Below, piece after piece: positions 7,531 through 16,400 of a DNA stretch of 64,000 nucleotides. The DNA comes from RYN-230 sp963782185. Its GTDB lineage: Bacteria; Actinomycetota; Actinomycetes; Streptosporangiales; Streptosporangiaceae. Where the stretch lies: positions 17,372-81,371 of the forward strand of contig CAWAJB010000037.1 in NCBI GenBank assembly GCA_963782185.1. Direction: 5' to 3'. The notes beneath the pieces are model-generated. The model was not told the origin of the DNA, ran no database searches, and worked only from the letters and a program-made list of their open reading frames with translations. Each line of letters opens with the position of its first letter. Position 1 is the stretch's first letter. Position numbers and translations under genes: made by a program.

Positions 7531-8805
7531 TCCGCTCGGCGTCCAGCGTGACCAGGGACCCGCCGCGCTTGAGGACCTGGCCGTCGGCCAGCACGGTGTC
7601 CACGTTCCCGGGCTGGGCCGCGGTGACCAGCAACCCGGCCGGGTCGGTCAGCACGCCCAGGTTCGGGTGCCCGGTGGCGACCAGGATGACGTCGGCCCGC
7701 TTGCCCGGGGTGAGCGACCCGGTCACGCCGTCCAGGCCCAGCGACCGGGCCCCCTCGAGGGTGCCGAGGGCCAGCGCCTGCCGGGCGGTGCAGGCGAACT
7801 CCTGATGGGCCGTGCCGTTGATCAGGCCCTGGGTCAGTTTCATGATCGCGAACATGTCGGCGTTGCCGGTCAGCGCGGTGGTGTCCACGGACAGGCCGAC
7901 CCGGATCCCCGCCGCGAGCAGTTCTGCCGTCCGCGGGAGCCCGTAGCCGATCAGCAGCTCGCTGAACGGCGACAGGCTCACCGCACAGCCCGCCTCCGCG
8001 AGCTGGGCGATTTCCGCCGGGGTCGCGCTGTTGGCGTGCACCACCTGCAGGTCCGGCCCGAGCAGTCCTGCCCCGGCCAGCGCGGCGATCTGCCCGGCCG
8101 CGGCCGGCGGCCCGGACGCGTGCACGGTGACCGGGAGGCCGAGCTCGCGGGCGGCGGCCATCTCCCGCTGATAGACCTGGGGCGGCACCCGCATGGCCGG
8201 GTTGCTGCCCCCCGGGCCCCGGCAGGCCATGCCGAGGGTGAGCAGCCCGCCGGCTCCGCGCCGGCCGTCCAGCCCCGGTGCAGCGCCCGCAGCCCGTCGG
8301 TGTCCATGGCCTGGTCGTTGGGGTGCCCGGCCGAGTAGCCGTAGGAGTACCGGGCCCGCAGTCCGGCCTGCGCCAGCGCGCGCAGCTCAGCCTCGGCGTG
8401 GGCGGGCCCGCGGACGTTGTGCGACCAGTCGTGCACGGTGGTGATCCCGGAGTTGATGGCCTCGGCGCAGGCCAGCAGGGCGCCCTGGTAGTTGTCCTGG
8501 TCGGTGAAGGCCTGCCCGAGCCCGAGCGACACCGAGAAGTAGCCGGCAGGCCGGCCGGATCCCGGTGTGCCGCCGGACATGCTGCGCAGCAGCGTGTTCC
8601 ACAGATGCCAGTGGGTGTCGACCAGGCCGGGCGCCACGATCATCCCCCGGGCGTCCAGCTCCCGGGCCCCGCCCGCGTCCAGGCCCGCGCCGACCGCGGC
8701 GATGCGCCCGCCGGCCACCAGGACGTCGCCGTCCGGGATGTCCCCGAGCCCCGGGTCCATGGTCAGCACGTAGCCGGACCGGATGATCAGGTCGTCCTGC
8801 CTCAC
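7472..8805 (-). pseudogene. Amidohydrolase / cytosine-deaminase-like enzyme, frame-shifted
   Basis: A metal-dependent hydrolase of the SsnA/TrzN/MTA-SAH deaminase group. The N-terminal part (GTG 8805) has the beta-sandwich start LIIRSGYVLTMDPG and the metal ligands VDTHWHLW. The C-terminal part (VHASGPPAAA, VVHANSATPAEIAQLAEAGC, then GLSVDTTALTGNADMF and the closing PGKRADVILV) lies in the -1 frame relative to it. The switch falls at about 8270-8280, where one missing base would restore a continuous protein of ~444 residues. Either the gene is dead or the assembly has a one-base error. All catalytic regions are otherwise present, so the damage is recent. Substrate unknown. Confidence 0.8.
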
Positions 8806-8895
8806 GGGGCCCGCCTCACGGGCACCGGACCAGGAGGCATCTCAGCACGCCGCGATGGTACTGCGGACAACGGCAGGCATGGTAGGCATGGGCCC

Positions 8896-10783
8896 ATGGC
8901 TGAACTCATCCCGCGGCGGGTTCTGTTCGGGAACCCGGAACGCGTTAGCCCGCAGCTGTCCCCCGACGGAACCCGGCTGGCCTGGATCGCCCCGCACGAG
9001 GGGGTGCTGAACGTCTGGGTCGCCCCGGTCGGCGGCGACGGCGTGGACTGGCCCGCGGCCCGGGTGATCACCGACGACACCGACCGCGGCATCCGCACGT
9101 TCGCCTGGGCACACGACGGCCAGCACCTGCTGTACCTGCAGGACACGGGCGGGGACGAGAACTGGCGGCTGCACGATGTGGACACCGAGACCCTGCAGCG
9201 CCGGGACCTGACGCCGTTCGACAACGTGCAGACCGAGCTGATCGCGGTCGACAAGAAGTTCCCGACCGAGATCCTGGTCGGGCTGAACCGCGACAACCCG
9301 CAACTGCACGACGTGTACCGGCTCAACCTGACCACCGGTGAGCTGGTCAAGGAAGTCGAGAACCCCGGGTTCGTGGGCTGGGTCGCCGACAGCGAGCTGG
9401 CCATCCGGGCCGGGATCGCGCCGCAGCCCGACGGGGGCATGGTCGTGATGGTGCGCGCCGCCGCGGCCGGGGACTGGCGGCCGCTGCTGACCATCTCCGC
9501 CGAGGACGCGCTGACCAGCGGGCCGGTCGCGTTCAGCGAGGACGGCCGGTCGCTGCTGGGGATCAGCTCGGTGGGCGCGGATACCGGCCGGCTGGTCCGC
9601 ATCGACCTGGACAGCGGGGCGCAGCAGGTGCTGGCGGAAGACCCGGAGGCCGACGTGGCGGATATCCGGCTGCACCCGGACACCCGCGAGCCCCAGATCG
9701 TCTCGTTCCTCAAGGACCGGATGGAATACCGGCTGCTGGACCCGGCGCTCGGGCCCGACCTGGCCGCGATCCGCGCGCTGCACCCGGGCGACCCGTCGCT
9801 CATCGACCACGACGACGCGGATGAGACGTGGCTGGTGGCGTTCAACACCGACGCCGGGCCGGTCTCCTACTTCGGCTACGACCGGCGCACCCGGACGGCT
9901 GAGTTCCTGTTCGACACCCGCCCCGAGCTGGCCCGGTACCAGCTGGCCCCGATGGAGCCGTTCTCGTTCACCGCCCGGGACGGCCTGACGATCCACGGGT
10001 ACGCCACTTTCCCGCCGGGTGCCGACCGGCGGGACCTGCCCATGGTGCTCGACGTGCACGGCGGCCCGTGGGCCCGGGACGCGTGGGGCTTCGACCCGGA
10101 GGCACAGTGGCTGGCCAACCGCGGCTACCTGTGCGTGCAGGTCAACTTCCGCGGCTCGACCGGGTACGGCAAGGCGTTCGTGAACGCCGGCGACCGCGAA
10201 TGGGGCGGCCGGATGCAGGACGACCTGTCGGACGCGGTGGCCTACGCGACCGGCCAGGGGTGGTGGCCAGCCCGGTGGTGGCCAGCCCGGTGGTGGCCAG
10301 CACTGGGCTGACCCGGGCCGGGTGGCTATCTACGGCGGGTCGTACGGCGGCTACGCGGCGCTGGCCGGCGCGGCGTTCACGCCGGGCCTGTTCCGCTGCG
10401 CCGTGGACATCGTCGGCCCGTCGAACCTGAAGACGCTGATCGAGACCATCCCGCCGTACTGGGCCCCGATGATCGCGCTGTTCCACAACCGGGTCGGCGA
10501 TCCGGATAAGGACGCCGATTTCCTCTGGTCGCGCTCCCCGCTGTCGCGGGCGGCCGAGATCGCGGTCCCGCTGCTGATCGCGCAGGGCGCGAACGATCCG
10601 CGGGTCAAGCAGGCCGAGTCCGAGCAGATCGTCGCGGCCCTGGAGAACGCGGGAATCGAACACGAGTACCTGCTGTTCCCTGACGAGGGGCACGGGTTCG
10701 CCAAGCCGGAGAACCGGCTGAGGTTCTACGCCGCGGCCGAGCGGTTCCTGGCCCGCCACCTCGGCGGGCGGGCTGAGGATTAG
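8896..10783 (+). pseudogene. Prolyl oligopeptidase (S9) family peptidase interrupted by a 43-bp repeat insertion
   Basis: Start ATG 8896 (MAELIPRRVLFGNPERVSPQ). The first ~350 residues are beta-propeller repeats, then FSFTARDGLTIHGYATFPPG and LDVHGGPWARDAWGFD enter the alpha/beta-hydrolase domain. After codon 455 (10260) the sequence carries two perfect and one partial copy of a 15-bp unit (10261-10303). It then resumes with the expected WADPGRVAIYGGSYGGYAAL at 10304, one frame out, so a stop is met at 10309-10311. The whole triad (Ser of GGSYGG, Asp of GANDPRV, His of DEGHGF) lies downstream of the break. Without the insert the protein would be about 614 residues, normal for the family. Confidence 0.88.
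10261..10303. repeat. 43-bp insertion made of a 15-bp tandem repeat inside the peptidase gene
   Basis: Two perfect units of TGGTGGCCAGCCCGG (10261-10275, 10276-10290) and a 13-base partial unit (10291-10303). Removing exactly these 43 bases joins GQG to WADPGRVAIYGG and restores the reading frame. Because the unit is 15 bp, changing the number of whole units cannot by itself restore the frame. Confidence 0.9.
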
Positions 10784-10992
10784 CCCGCCGGCACCGCAGG
10801 GCGGTGGCTCGCGTTATTTCCCCGCAACGAAGACCGTGGCCCCGCCCGGCCTGCCGTCAGGCCGGGCAGGATGGCGGGCAGGATGGCGGGCAGGGGGCCC
10901 GGCGCGGGCGGGGTGAGGCGGGCCAGCGCCGCGGCGGGCGGCCCGCGCGCGCCGCGGGCGGCGGATGAGACGACGGAGGAGCACGGCAGGAC

Positions 10993-11760
10993 ATGGTGGA
11001 GATCAAGAACGACGAGGCACTGGACGCGATGCGCGAAGCGGGGCGGGTGGTCGCCCGGTGCCTGGCCGCGGCCCGCGAGAGCGCCGCGGTCGGCGTCAGC
11101 CTGTCCGAGCTCGACAAGGCGGCGCACGCCGTGATCCGCCAGGCCGGCGCCACCTCACCGTTCCTGAACTACCACCCGTCGTTCGCGCCGACCCCGTTCC
11201 CCGCGGTAATCTGCGCGTCGGTGAACGACACGATCGTGCACGGCATCCCGGACGGCTACGTGCTCAAGGACGGCGACCTGGTCAGCATCGACTGCGGGGC
11301 GACGCTGGACGGCTGGACCGGGGACGCGGCGACCAGCTTCATCGTGGGCACACCGCGGCCCGCGGACCTGCTGCTCATCGAGACCGCGGAGAAGGCCCTC
11401 GCGGCCGGGATCGCCGCCGCGGTGGCCGGGGCCCGGATCGGGGACATCTCGCATGCGATCGGCAGCATCGGCCGGTCGGCGAGGTACGGCATCCCGTCCG
11501 GGTTCGGCGGCCACGGCATCGGCCGCCAGATGCACGAGGACCCGCACGTCCCCAACGAGGGGCGCCCCGGCAAGGGCTTCCGGCTGCGGCCGGGCCTGGC
11601 GCTGGCTATCGAGCCCATGCTGATGGCCGGAGGCGGCGACGATTTCCGGGTCGCGCCGGATGGGTGGGCGCTGCGCACCACCGACGGCAGCCGGGCCGCG
11701 CACGCAGAGCACAGCGTGGCCATCACCGACTCCGGCCCGCGCATCCTCACCCTGCCGTGA
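10993..11760 (+). CDS. map: Methionine aminopeptidase, type I
   Basis: A 255-residue metalloprotease that removes the initiator methionine from nascent proteins. All five metal ligands are in recognisable motifs: Asp in LVSIDCGATLDGWTGDAATSF (two), His in GHGIGRQMHEDPHVPNEG, and Glu in the LALAIEPML and ..AHAEHSVAIT segments. The length matches type I without the N-terminal zinc-finger extension. Start ATG 10993 with GGAGGAG about 16 nt and GGCAGG about 8 nt upstream. Actinomycetes usually carry two or three map genes; this copy stands alone rather than in the secY-adk ribosomal-protein context, so it is likely the second paralogue. Confidence 0.93.
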   Translation: MVEIKNDEALDAMREAGRVVARCLAAARESAAVGVSLSELDKAAHAVIRQAGATSPFLNYHPSFAPTPFPAVICASVNDTIVHGIPDGYVLKDGDLVSIDCGATLDGWTGDAATSFIVGTPRPADLLLIETAEKALAAGIAAAVAGARIGDISHAIGSIGRSARYGIPSGFGGHGIGRQMHEDPHVPNEGRPGKGFRLRPGLALAIEPMLMAGGGDDFRVAPDGWALRTTDGSRAAHAEHSVAITDSGPRILTLP

Positions 11761-11799
11761 CCAGCCCCCCGTAGGGGTACGGGCGCCGCCGGGCCCGGT

Positions 11800-12030
11800 T
11801 CAGCATGCCGGGCCGAGCTCGTCGAGGTGGACGATATGCAGCGCGAGGTCCTGGAAGCGGTCCAGCAGGCCGTAGAACTCCGACTCGTCGCGCACTGATG
11901 CGGTGACGCAGGTCTGCCCGGAGCCGTACTCGATCTTGGCCCCCTCCAGGATCCCGGCCAGCAGCGTCCGGCACTCGCCCCGGAGCACGATCCGGTACCG
12001 GCTGGCGGCGGTGTTCGGCCTGGTCGTCAT
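11800..12030 (-). CDS. Small conserved hypothetical protein (76 aa)
   Basis: A 76-residue soluble protein beginning MTTRPNTAASRYRIVLRGEC. I chose ATG 12030 because GGAGGGG lies 4-10 nt upstream; the frame extends to 12075 without better signals. It has an alternating beta-alpha-beta pattern: YRIVLRG, then CRTLLAGILEGAKIE, then TCVTASVRDESEFYGLLDRF, then ALHIVHLDEL. This is an ACT- or ferredoxin-like small fold. No catalytic motif is visible. It resembles short uncharacterised actinomycete proteins; the role is unknown. Confidence 0.65.
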   Translation of the reverse strand: MTTRPNTAASRYRIVLRGECRTLLAGILEGAKIEYGSGQTCVTASVRDESEFYGLLDRFQDLALHIVHLDELGPAC

Positions 12031-12225
12031 GATGCCCCTCCGGAGACGGGCGGCTGTCAGCCCGTCGCTGAGCACCTTTATCCCTTATCGCGGCCGGGGT
12101 GTCATCACCCGCCGCTGTCTGCGGGGTGACGGCCTTGCGCCGGGGTCACCCGTAGCGGGTGGGGCGCAGGCCCGGCCGGGCTGATGGACTGGGCCGCAAC
12201 CCAGCAGAAGGAGATTGGAAACGCC

Positions 12226-12720
12226 ATGTCTGACCTGATTGCGATCGGATACCCCGACCAGGCGACCGCCGAGGCGGCGGCCGACGAGGCGCGGCGGCTG
12301 GCCAGGGACCTCATCATCGAGCCTGACGCGATCGCCGTGATCGTCCGCGACGACGAGGGCAAGTACCACGTGCACACCAGCCACAACCCGGTCGGTGCCG
12401 GGGCGAGCTGGGGCATGTTCTGGGGACTGCTGTTCGGCCTGCTGTTCTTCGTGCCCGTCTTCGGGATCGCCATCGGCGCCGGTCTCGGCGCGCTGATGGG
12501 CAAGGTCACCAAGTCCGGCATCGACCGCCAGTTCCAGGAGCAGGTCCGCGGCATGCTCAAGCCCGGCACCTCGGCGCTGTTCCTGATGGTCGAGAAGGTC
12601 ACCCCGGACAAGGCCGTCGAGGCCATGAGCAAGTTCGGCGGCACGGTCCTGAAGACCTCCCTGTCCAAGGAGGGCGAGCAGGAACTCCAGGACGCCCTGC
12701 ACGGCCAGTCCGCCTCATAA
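12226..12720 (+). CDS. DUF1269 domain membrane protein
   Basis: A 164-residue protein. The cytoplasmic N-terminal alpha/beta domain (MSDLIAIGYPDQATAEAAAD.., ..DAIAVIVRDDEGKYHVH) is followed by a tight glycine-rich hydrophobic hairpin GMFWGLLFGLLFFVPVFGIAIGAGLGALMG at ~63-93 and a C-terminal domain ending LSKEGEQELQDAL. This layout is diagnostic of DUF1269, a family often induced in general stress. Start ATG 12226 with AAGGAG about 13 nt upstream; the ORF is open to 12184 but that extension lacks support. A strong hairpin terminator follows. Confidence 0.85.
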   Translation: MSDLIAIGYPDQATAEAAADEARRLARDLIIEPDAIAVIVRDDEGKYHVHTSHNPVGAGASWGMFWGLLFGLLFFVPVFGIAIGAGLGALMGKVTKSGIDRQFQEQVRGMLKPGTSALFLMVEKVTPDKAVEAMSKFGGTVLKTSLSKEGEQELQDALHGQSAS

Positions 12721-12760
12721 CCCGGCCGGCTCGCGGGCCGGCACCAGAGGCGCAGCTCCC

Positions 12761-12791
12761 GGCGCAGGCCCCCACGCAGGGGGCCTGCGCC
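12761..12791 (+). terminator. Strong GC hairpin after the DUF1269 gene
   Basis: A perfect 13-bp stem (12761-12773 with 12779-12791) around the 5-nt loop ACGCA, 41 bp after the stop codon. There is no U-tract, as is usual for actinomycete terminators. A second shorter CCGGCC/GGCCGG hairpin lies just before it (about 12722-12745). Confidence 0.75.
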
Positions 12792-12853
12792 GTCCCCGGT
12801 GGCGGCAGGGCGGTCCCGGTCACCCTTCAGGTCAATGATTGGACGTGGTACGC

Positions 12854-13033
12854 ATGTCAGGACTGGACTGGTTCTTCACCACCACGCTGGGCATCTTGTA
12901 CCTGGCCCTGCTGTTCACGGTGGCCATCGTCACCTTCCGCAAGGGCCACTGGGTCCTCGGCCTGATCGGTTTCTTCATCCCGATCCTGTGGCTCATCGGC
13001 GCGATCCTGCCCAGCAGGCACCCCGGGCGGTAG
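12854..13033 (+). CDS. Small two-helix membrane protein (59 aa)
   Basis: Two hydrophobic helices: residues ~6-25 (FFTTTLGILYLALLFTVAIV) and ~34-52 (VLGLIGFFIPILWLIGAIL), separated by a basic FRKGH turn and ending PSRHPGR. ATG 12854 chosen; TTG 12839 and GTG 12845 are alternatives in frame and no start has a good ribosome site. It lies in a run of small stress-type proteins. Function unknown. Confidence 0.6.
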   Translation: MSGLDWFFTTTLGILYLALLFTVAIVTFRKGHWVLGLIGFFIPILWLIGAILPSRHPGR

Positions 13034-13171
13034 CCACCCCCCGGACGGCCCCGCTGTATCCCCCGCCCGGGGTGATGCGCCGCACGCCGGCCAGGCTGGA
13101 TGCTCAGCCCAGGGGCGGGAACATCATCGAGCCCCCCACAAGCCAGCTCATCAGCGGAAAGAGGCGTCGCG

Positions 13172-13726
13172 ATGGCCATCGGGCCGGTACAGCTCATCGT
13201 GTTGGGATTCACCAACCCCGACTTCCACGGCGAGATCATCGCCGAACTCGAACGGCTCCGCGAGAGCGACACGGTCCGGGTGATCGACTCGCTGGCCGTC
13301 TACAAGGACGAGGCGGGCGAACTCGAAGTCGAGCACCTCAGCAACCTGACGCAGGACGAGGCGATCGAGCTCGGATCCAAGATCGGCGCGCTCATCGGCC
13401 TCGGCATCGAGGGCGAGGAAGGCATGGAGGCCGGTGCGGTCGCCGGAGCCGAGGAGGCGGCGGCCGACGGCGGTGTGCAGGTGTTCACCGAGGAGGAGGG
13501 CTGGGACATCCTGGAGGACATCCCGAACGGCTCCGCCGCCGCGCTCGTCCTGCTTGAGCATCACTGGGCGGTGCCGCTGCGCGATGCGATCGCCCGCGCG
13601 GGAGGCTTCCGGCTCAGCGACGGCTTCATCAGCCCGCTTGACCTGGTGGAGATCGGGCTGGCCTCCGCGGAGGAAGCAGCCGAGCTGCACGCGCTGGAAA
13701 CGTCGGGCGCGGCAGACCCCGCGTAA
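13172..13726 (+). CDS. DUF6325-like small protein
   Basis: A 184-residue acidic protein beginning MAIGPVQLIVLGFTNPDFHG and continuing RVIDSLAVYKDEAGELEVEHL. After an acidic Gly/Ala stretch (GIEGEEGMEAGAVAGAEEAA) it reads IPNGSAAALVLLEHHWAVPLRDAIARAGG. This matches my memory of the actinomycete DUF6325 family, whose members have the same 'predicts its own charge-switch then ALVLLEHxWA' layout; I cannot verify it here. Start ATG 13172 with AAAGAGG about 10 nt upstream. A tiny arginine-rich ORF follows 34 bp later and is probably co-transcribed. Confidence 0.65.
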   Translation: MAIGPVQLIVLGFTNPDFHGEIIAELERLRESDTVRVIDSLAVYKDEAGELEVEHLSNLTQDEAIELGSKIGALIGLGIEGEEGMEAGAVAGAEEAAADGGVQVFTEEEGWDILEDIPNGSAAALVLLEHHWAVPLRDAIARAGGFRLSDGFISPLDLVEIGLASAEEAAELHALETSGAADPA

Positions 13727-13760
13727 GCTTGCGGACAGACACGAAAACCTGGAGGCAGAG

Positions 13761-13832
13761 ATGATCGGTGGCCGCAGAGTGGCCCGTCGCACCGGCCGGC
13801 GCACGGCCCGGCGCGTTTCCCGCAGGCGTTAG
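13761..13832 (+). CDS. 23-residue arginine-repeat mini-protein
   Basis: A 23-codon ORF with an excellent ribosome site (GGAGG at 13751-13755, ATG 13761, stop TAG 13830-13832). Eleven of 23 residues are Arg, arranged as Arg-Arg pairs every four residues at positions 5-6, 9-10, 13-14, 17-18 and 21-22(-23), separated by Val-Ala, Thr-Gly, Thr-Ala and Val-Ser. As a helix this would put positive charge round one side. In related loci a longer SHOCT-like or basic small protein often follows this kind of gene, so it may be a shrunken relative. Nucleic-acid or membrane binding is only a guess. Confidence 0.5.
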   Translation: MIGGRRVARRTGRRTARRVSRRR

Positions 13833-13855
13833 GAGCGCCGGCGCCGGGCGCAGGC

Positions 13856-15561
13856 TCATCCGCCGCCGTCGTGCCGCGTGACGAGCCATGCCTCGGCGTC
13901 GTGAGAGGCCGCCCTGGTCGATTCACCAACGACCGGGGTGGCCCCAAACGCGCGCACGGCCCCAGTGAGGTGCCCGGTCCGGCGGAGCCGGTCGGTCAGG
14001 CTCGGGTCGAGGCCGCTCAGGTACAGGCGGCCGTCGGCATCCGCCAGGCGGTCGGCGTAGTCCCCCACCACCTTGACGAAGGTCGCCCCCAGTGAGGTGC
14101 GCCGGCGCAGCCGCAGCACCACCACCGGCGACGCGCCCCGGCCGGGTCAGGCAGGTGAGCCTGCAAGGTGCGGGAACCGGCGTACATCAGGCTGCCGTAC
14201 ACGTCGAGGATGGTCACGTGGCCGCTGGCCAGGACCGCCGGCGGCGGGCGTTCCTCGAAGAGCCCGTCGTCACGAGCGACGAGTTCCACGACGGCGAGGT
14301 CCATCGCATCCTGGTTCAGCTGCAGCAGCAGCGACAGGGCCACCCCGATGCCGACCGCGGCCGCGACCGGCAGGAACAGCGTGGCGCCGAAGGTCGTGAT
14401 GACCGCGATCTGCGAGCTGTGCCCGGTGCGCATGATGCTGCGGACCTCCCCCAGCTGCAGCGAGCCGATGGCCGCGAAGATGAGGATCGCCCCGAGCGTG
14501 GGCACCGCGATCTTGGCCACGAGACCGGAGAACAGGGCGAGGATCACCAGCAGCCAGATCCCGGACCAGATCGCCGCCCACCGGGTCCGGGCGCCCACTG
14601 ACACGCTGAGCGCGGTCTGGCCGACCGAGCCGCCCACGGGGATGCCGCGGAACAACCCTGAGGCCAGGTTGCCGGCCCCCTGGGCGATGATGTCCTGGTT
14701 CGGATTCGGCCGGGCGTCGCCGGGGTTCGGCGCGGCCTCGGCGACGCCGGCCCCCTGGACGAGGACGATGGCCGCGACCGCCAGGGCGCCGGTGACGAGG
14801 CTGAACGAGAAGAGCCGGAAGTCGGGCAGATGCGGGAGAGGGATGCCCCGCGGGATGTCGCCCTGGTCTCCCACCCGGGCGACGCTCTCCGCGCCCGCGA
14901 CAGCGACGACGACGGTCGGGATCACCAGGGCGAACAGGGAGCTCAGCACGGCCAGGCGGGTGCGCGCCAGCACCGCCAGGATCGCCAGCGCGCCCAGCCC
15001 GGCGAGCAGCGAGGCCAGGTTGATCCGGCCGGGATGGCTGAGCACGTCGACCGCTTTAGCTAACGGGAAATCCCCCTGCGCCGGAGCACCGGTCAGGTCG
15101 GAGATCTGGCCGCACACGATGTTGACCGAGATCCCGGTAAGGAAGCCGATCATCACGGAGTACGAGACGAACCGGGTGTACCGGCCCAGGCGGACGACCC
15201 CCGCGGCGACCAGCGCGACGCCGACGAGAAGCACCAGCAGCGCGACTGCGCCGGGCCGCTGATCTGGAGCGACGCCCTGCAGGGCCGAGCCCGCGGCCAG
15301 CGCGGCGGCCGACGTCGTGGTGATGACCATGAGCCGGGTGTGCGAGCTGAGCCCGCCCGCGATCGGCCCGGCGAAGCCCGCGTACAGCCCCTGGACCGGG
15401 TTGACCCCGGCCAGGACCGCAGCGGCCATCCCGTCCGGCACGCTGGCGATCGCGCGCGGCAGCCCGGCCACCAGGTCGGCGCGCAGGTGCGCCCGCTCCG
15501 GGCCGATGGTCTGCACCCAGCGGCCGGCGGCGGCCAGGGACGAGCGGATGCCGTGCGCCAA
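13856..15561 (-). pseudogene. SulP family anion transporter with STAS domain, frame-shifted
   Basis: TTG start 15561 with GGAGGG upstream. The transporter domain is complete: LVAGLPRAIASVPDGMAAAVLAGVNPVQGLYAGF (SulP signature), many hydrophobic helices, and NIVCGQISDLTG. The linker leads into a cytoplasmic STAS domain (HVTILDVYGSLMYAGSRTL). At about 14126-14145 one base appears to be missing; the rest of STAS (PVVVLRLRRRTSLGATFVKV to the stop at 13856) is in the next frame. Restored, the protein is about 568 residues, normal for bacterial SulP. Substrate (sulfate, bicarbonate, dicarboxylate) cannot be told. Either an assembly error or loss of the regulatory C-terminus. Confidence 0.85.
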
Positions 15562-15725
15562 CCTCGCTGCCCTCCGGACGTCACCCGGCCAGATCAGGGC
15601 GATCTGCCTACGAATGTTCCCAAATGATGGGTGACGCGGGCCTGTCCCGCCTCACCCGGGCGGGGTGGTGGCAGCCCCGGGCGGGCCCGCCTAGTGTCAG
15701 CCGTGGCGGCAGGGCAGGGGGGCCG

Positions 15726-16400
15726 ATGACCGAGGGACTGATGGGCCAGGATCCGCTGCGGACCGGGAGCCCGCTGAGGACACCGCGGGCGGCCGCGGTG
15801 GCCGGGATCCTGTTCTCCGTGCTGCTGATCCTGGCGCTGGTGCTGCTCGAGATCTCGGCGCCGGCTCATGCCGCGGTCCCCGGCGTGTGGCTCACCGACT
15901 CGCGGCGCCGGGCGGCGGTGGCCGTCGCGCTGAATCTCGTCCCCTTCGCCGGGATCGCGTTCCTGTGGTTCATCGGGGTGCTCCGGGACCGGATCGGCGA
16001 CCGCGAGGACCGTTTCTTCGCGACCGTGTTCCTGGGCAGCGGGCTGCTGTTCGTGGCCATGATGTTCGTGGCCGCGGCGATCGGCGGCGGGATCATCGCG
16101 GGCATATCGTCCCGGCCGCCGGATCCGGGCACCCTGGTGCTGGGCCGCCACGTCACCTCGCTGCTGCTGAACGTTTACGCGATGCGGATGGCGGCCGTGT
16201 TCACGCTGACCGCCGTCACCATCGCTCGGCGCACCGCGATCGTGTCCCGGTGGCTCACCGTGGCCGGGCTGGTCACCGCGCTGGTGCTGCTGGTCGGCGT
16301 CGGTATCTCCGCCTGGGTGGAGCTGCTGTTCCCGGCCTGGATCCTGGCCCTCAGCGTGGATGTCCTGATCGCGGGCCGCAAGCTGGAGCGGCAGCCCTAG
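15726..16400 (+). CDS. Integral membrane protein (224 aa), function unknown
   Basis: ATG 15726 follows a purine-rich GGCAGGGGGG stretch; the frame is open to 15624 but without a start signal. Five to six hydrophobic segments are visible: AAAVAGILFSVLLILALVLLEI, then VALNLVPFAGIAFLWFIGVL, FLGSGLLFVAMMFVAAAIGGG, a span after RHVTSLLLNVYAMRM, and two at the C-terminus (LVTALVLLVGVGISAWVELL). A DREDRFFATVFLG loop recurs in actinomycete proteins of this kind. The 3' end overlaps the convergent maturase gene by 4 bp. Confidence 0.7.
   Translation: MTEGLMGQDPLRTGSPLRTPRAAAVAGILFSVLLILALVLLEISAPAHAAVPGVWLTDSRRRAAVAVALNLVPFAGIAFLWFIGVLRDRIGDREDRFFATVFLGSGLLFVAMMFVAAAIGGGIIAGISSRPPDPGTLVLGRHVTSLLLNVYAMRMAAVFTLTAVTIARRTAIVSRWLTVAGLVTALVLLVGVGISAWVELLFPAWILALSVDVLIAGRKLERQP

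Noticed and set aside
8278..8895. N-terminal extension of the peptidase frame to 8278
   Set aside because: It runs antisense to the amidohydrolase gene; the family start MAELIPRRVLFGNPERVSP is at 8896.
10322..10783. Treating the peptidase catalytic part as an independent 153-aa gene
   Set aside because: GTG 10322 has no ribosome site and the sequence starts inside a beta-strand of the hydrolase fold; it is better read as the cut-off 3' half, though weak translation cannot be excluded.
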